Shown here: piece by piece, positions 48,455 to 64,000 of the stretch
Layout: the number at the start of each line of letters is the position of its first letter
Numbering within the stretch: position 1 is the stretch's first letter
NCBI GenBank assembly: GCA_963070105.1
Contig: OY718804.1
Location: 8,923,317-8,987,316 of the forward strand
Length of the DNA stretch: 64,000 nt
Reading direction: 5' to 3'
Origin: Litomosoides sigmodontis
Taxonomy: Eukaryota; Nematoda; Chromadorea; Rhabditida; Onchocercidae
Position numbers and translations under genes: made by a program
The notes under the pieces: model-generated
What the model saw: only the letters and a program-made list of their open reading frames with translations
What the model was told of the DNA's origin: nothing
Databases searched by the model: none

Positions 48455-50021
48455 TTAGGTGGGCGTGTGCGTATCAGTGTCCATGTGGGATGTATAATAA
48501 TTATATTCGTTACGTTGTAAGAATTTTACCGCACATTCCTTCACGCTGCTCTTCCTTCTCACTTATTTCTAAATTGCTAGCTAAATTCAATTTCAACTGA
48601 AAGTGCAATATGAAACTTTTCCATATATTTGAAGGAGCTATCGTTGTAATTTCACTTGTGGCAAAATTACGCAAAAAAAAGCTCGTTATTGTTGAATCTA
48701 TTTCCATTTTAATAATTAAATCAAAAATTTCAAATGAATTTTACAATTTACTTTTTAATAAATAATTAATTATCAAAAAAATTTTTTTTTGATCATTCCG
48801 TTAGAATTTCATAGCAGTTATCACTTCTTCTTTCTCTTTCCGTTTTTTTTTGCTTTTAAAAACAAGGTAATTAATTTTACGCAAATATGCAAATACACAA
48901 AGTCGTATCCTTTTCAAAATTAATTATCCATCTAATATTTTTTGCGCAATTTTTTGAAAGCATGAAAAATCAATTTTATGTTTTCATCTTTATCTTCAAG
49001 TGATTACACTCTCCAACAAAAGCAGAATTAATGAATTTTTTTTTGAAAATTTAATAGCATAACATTAGTATATCAATGCACACGTATTGCATATATGTCT
49101 CTGCTACGACTAAGAATAAGCATCGTAACTTATAATAAGTAATTTTGTCAAAAAATTTACTCATTTCCCATCCTACCATATTTTCCTCCAATAGATCAAT
49201 TAATCAATTAATTATTTCATTAAATTTTTCTTTTCAATCATTCATGTAGGAGGATTTGTCGATTTATTTCAGTGATTTCTCTCACGTCCTACAAACACTC
49301 AATCAATCTTAGGTATACTCCAACCTGACTTACTTACTAGTAAAAGTGAAAGCACATATAGCACCCCATTTTGCGCAAATATAAACAAAACGATTTTATC
49401 TCAAATCAATTTTCAAATGAGTGCCTTTTCAAAATTCCTACGGTTCCACACGGCTTGTTTATAGCTAGCTAACTGATGTTAGATAGATAAGTTAAGTTTA
49501 TAATGTATGAGCTTCATCTATCCAAATTATCGATTGTCTTTTCTATTTTAAAAGGATTTTTCCAAAATGTGCGCCATTTTAGCCTAAATCATACTTAAGA
49601 CATTTACCGCCAATCCCATTGCCACGTTTACTTTCATCCTGTTTATTATAAGTGGAAAATTTTGCTATTTGTCACGAATGAAATTTCATTTTCTTTTCTT
49701 GCTTTTTGCTTTTTATCAAATAAAATAATTTGCGAATAAATATTTCGGTTAGCATTGACGGCGAGTTTCACTGACTGCTTGTTTCTTTCCACAAATAACT
49801 AATTGGTGGACGATAACTTGCTAATATCATTCCTTTTATTTTGCTAAAAAAACGGTAGCCGATGATGTACTTGTGTTGCTAAAAATTTTGTCAAACAATT
49901 TAATTTATTAAATTTAATAGCATTGATTGAAATTTTATACTAATAATCGTGTACCATTGATTGGGTGAAGCAATTCGATCAGCTGGCGTAGCACATTTAA
50001 GGTTACACTTCTGACCTTACG

Positions 50022-50090
50022 ATGTGTGTGTGTGTGTGCGTGTGTGTGTGTGTGCGTGTGTGTGTGCGTGTGTGTGCGTGTGTGTGTGTC
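50022..50090 (+). repeat. (GT)n microsatellite with regular GC interruptions
   Basis: GTGTGT with GTGC interruptions every 10-14 bases. Confidence 0.92.
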
Positions 50091-51579
50091 ATTTGTAATT
50101 TTCATAAAAATATTACAATGTGAAGTGATTGCTGAAAGCAATAAAAACTTTACAAAAATATTGTTGAAGACAAATAAAACGAGGAAAGAGAAATTTGTGA
50201 GGGAGAAAAATTTCAGCTTATTTTTTTTCGGAGGCGAAAATGAAACCACAAAGGAATACTTTTAATGGTAAAATTAAAATGGGCAATAATTTTTCCAAAA
50301 AAAAACTGAGAAGCAAAAATTTTTTTTTCTTTTTTCGTTTTTCAGTGTACATTTTTTGAAAATAGAAAATTTTTGTTTTAAAAAGGAAAACTTTCTGGTT
50401 GTTGCTATTTGATCGTCCCGCTGATTTTCTCTTTGAAAAGTCATCAAATGCATTTTTTCACTTCATTGTTAAACATATTTTAAATAAAATTTGCGCTTAG
50501 CGGTTGATCGACTAATTCATTTTCCACACGGAAAATGTACAAATTATAGGCATTAATGATTTCATTATTTTTAACAATTTTATTATTTTCCCACACCTAA
50601 AATTTAAATATCCTTGCCTTTTTTTTCATTTTTCTGCTCCAAAGTCATTTTTTGAAAACTTTTTCATGAATTAACTCAAATGTATTCCTTGGTCTATCCC
50701 TTAATTTAATTGTGCTCCCTCTGCTGCATGTTACTGATAACGAATTAAGTGTTAATTAATTTTAGTTTATCAGAAAATTCTCCTTTCGGTGATTAGTTGA
50801 GGAGAAATGTTTCAGCGTTCGGTAATGGCAAGCATACTGAGCAATGATGCTTCATACTTTTCATTTAAAATTTTGTCGAACTGTTTTCCTCTTTTCTCTC
50901 ACACTCTGTTTATCACTTATCATTTGCTTTAAGTTATTAGTTAATTGATAAACTAAAAATAATATTTGTTTGACTGGAAGACGTATGTTTGAGATGAGCA
51001 AACAGCTACAGTACGCAAGAAAAATGATCTTTGCCATTTACAGCGCACTTAATTAATCCATCAGCACCTTTGCAATTCATTTGGTTCAAATGTAATCATC
51101 AAATTGCTACTCAATTTGCACATCTAAAAAGTAATCTGAAATTGTTATTCAAGTTTTAGTGCTCAAATTATCATTTAAATTCCAAAGTCGTAGTATAGCT
51201 ACTATCATCGTTGTTTAAAGTTTCTGTCAAAAACGAATATGTAATTAATTTACACGATAATATTTCTCTATCGTAATTAACAGTACCTAGGTAACCGTAA
51301 CGTAGTCTGTTTGTTTGTTTGTTTTTTGTTCATATCCAAAAGATCCAAGGGAGCTGTATAACATTACTTGTTTTTTTAGGTTTGAAAATGATAGATTTAC
51401 AGTTGCTATTTTCTGCAACAAGAAAGTACGAAACAGGCTAACTTTAATAATGTGAAAAAAAAGACTCGAAGAAAAAGTTGAAATTTGATAAGAAACAGTT
51501 TGTTGCAGTTAAATATACAATTATATTATTCGAGAGATGACGTTTGTAAATACAGTATTCAAGGACACTATTCATTAGT

Positions 51580-51770
51580 ACAATATTTAAGGAACTCTAT
51601 CAGAAGTACAGTACTTAAAAAGCTATTGAGAAGCATAATATCACAAAAAATAGGTGTAACATGTTCGAGAAATGATGTAATTCTAAAAATTTGTGTGAGA
51701 AGCATGATATCTGCCGAGGATGAAATTTAAGGAACTGTATTGCAGATATCGTATTCTAAAAGATAAAGAT
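51580..51770 (+). repeat. Degenerate internal repeats
   Basis: TTTAAGGAACT(C/G)TAT occurs near 51584 and 51726, and GAGAAGCAT(A/G)ATATC near 51628 and 51699. The block carries an 81-codon ORF (51485-51730), probably because the repeats avoid stops in one frame. Confidence 0.4.
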
Positions 51771-52717
51771 AATAACACAAAGTTGTATTAGAGGTACGGT
51801 ATTTGGGAAAACCATATTTATTCATAAGGCGAATAATTAAGGTAATAATAGCATTTATGAATGTAAAAAGCGCAGTATGAATTGAGGATAAAATTTAACT
51901 TTAGCATTAGACAAACGGATGGGAAATGGACAACTGTTGGTGCACTTAATGAAGAAGTCATCAATTTATTGCTGTTGTCGTTCATTAAAAAAGTATGAAA
52001 AGCAAATAAATACATTTGCTGTTTCATCCTTTCTTTGTTGTACACATTTATACGCGTTTAATAAGCCACTTAAATGCATGCTTTTCTCTTGCTTATTTTG
52101 AATTTTTTTTAAAAGGAAATTTCGAAACGTGTACGTGCGTGCAAGCATTTATGAGAATTTGTTTTACGCCAAACTACGGTAATTGTCAAAAGCAGCCATC
52201 ATTATTTCTATCATTTTAGCTAGCTTAAATGTTCTCTGATAAAATGCAACATCCATTTCACATTGTTGCCTCTGTGGCAATTTCGAAATTATCATTTCTT
52301 CCAATTTGAATTTTATGATGAAATATTTCACATCAACAAATAATGGGAAGATTTAGTAAGTTTTACTGCTCTTCTTTTCGTTTTCCTCGTCATGAGAAGT
52401 GAGTGAGAGCATTTCAGTGAGCGATTTAAATTTAGAAATGAAATGCGATAGAAAAGCACATCTTTTTCTTTTTGTTACGTTTAAATACGTCACATTAAGG
52501 CTAACATTGATATGTTGCGTTACGAGAATACAATTAATGGTGCTTAATATATGTGTGTGTGTTAGTTAATGTAAGTATTCATAGCAGTTATTTCATATTT
52601 CTAGCTGTAAATGATATTTTGTAAAGTTTTAAAATTTGATCAAATTTCACTTTAACTGTTTAATTTCTTAATAAACTTTGACTTAAACAAGAAGACTGAG
52701 AAGTTGTGATATTTAAG

Positions 52718-63358
<10,641 letters not shown>

Positions 63359-64000
63359 GATTGTGGAAAAGTGATCATCTCGTCGTTTCACACTAACGTT
63401 CTTGTTGCTTCACGTTGCTGTACTGATACTGATAATGAAGAATTGATAAGCAGGAAAAGGGATGAAACAGAAGCGTTTGGGAAGAAGGACTACTTCAAGT
63501 TAAATATTCTTTGCCCATCAGAATCACTTCAGCACTGATTAACCGACCTACCCTATGTCAACCCAAGCCATCTTGTGCAATCGAACAGATTTTTCTCCTT
63601 CTGGTCGGAGCGTCACGCTAGACAGCAGTATACCTCAATGTGAGCTTTATTCATTCGCTATATCTGATTTTTACATAAATTTGGTTAAAAATGAATAAAC
63701 GATGAAAGCAAGTTATATAATGAAATGTGGGAAGCAATTGACAAGTTTTTTTTCAAGCAAAACATTCCAGAAGATCGCAAAACATTTAACTGGGACATTA
63801 AATTTCACCGTTATCACTATCGTTTCATTAGCGGCTAGGTGGAAACTCAAAACTCGTAGTTTGGAAGAGAGAATGCTAGGAGAGATAGCATATTAGATGA
63901 ATTAACTTCTGAAATAATTTACTTGTTTTAGCAATCATAGCGAATGAATAGTTTAATGACTTGATTATTCATTTACATTTCTAATTGTTGGTACTCGTTC
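63359..64000 (+). other. 3' UTR and flank of the TRPC gene
   Basis: Non-coding after the TGA at 63356-63358, with an AATAAA at 63694. The ORF at 63702-63896 lies beyond that signal and has no supporting feature. Confidence 0.6.
63694..63699 (+). terminator. Likely polyadenylation signal of the TRPC gene
   Basis: AATAAA 336 bp after the stop codon, a typical distance for a nematode 3' UTR. Confidence 0.5.

Overview
The window looks like nuclear DNA of a nematode, probably a clade III (spirurid/filarial-like) worm. It is strongly AT-rich. Exons are short and are bounded by GT donors and TTTCAG/TTGCAG-type acceptors. Introns run from about 70 bp to 14 kb and are full of microsatellites, and the best-recognised protein is an animal TRPC channel. 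I saw no bacterial operon, CRISPR array, rRNA or tRNA.

Layout. (1) 1-861, minus strand: the 5' end of an unrecognised gene (exons at 861-767, 648-583 and 384-214) that runs off the left edge. (2) 862-12032: a long, mostly non-coding divergent region. It holds a triple T-box half-site cluster at 11556-11597, of which two sites form a perfect 25-bp palindrome. (3) 12033-33726, plus strand: a 12-exon gene for a C2H2 zinc-finger protein of about 686 aa with a C-terminal coiled coil. Every exon-exon phase agrees. Its 13.9-kb intron splits the second zinc finger and contains a separate same-strand ORF (27108-28007) with a CENP-B N-terminal-type DNA-binding domain. (4) 33727-41406: intergenic or first-intron DNA with an 11-bp AT minisatellite (about 0.55 kb). 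(5) 41407-47308, plus strand: the exons of an unrecognised gene, possibly starting near 36772. (6) 47309-52717: intergenic, with two long GT arrays. (7) 52718-63358, plus strand: 22 exons of a TRPC cation channel (ankyrin repeats, six transmembrane segments, LFW pore motif, EWKFAR TRP box, C-terminal coiled coil). One intron carries an essentially pure (AAT)n array of about 1.46 kb and another appears to use a GC donor. (8) 63359-64000: 3' UTR and flank.

The genes do not form a pathway. Two encode putative DNA-binding proteins arranged host and nested, one encodes a membrane channel, and two are unidentified. The exon models come from reading frames and splice phase by eye. No homology search or transcript evidence was available, and most short ORFs elsewhere fit chance ORFs or translated microsatellites.
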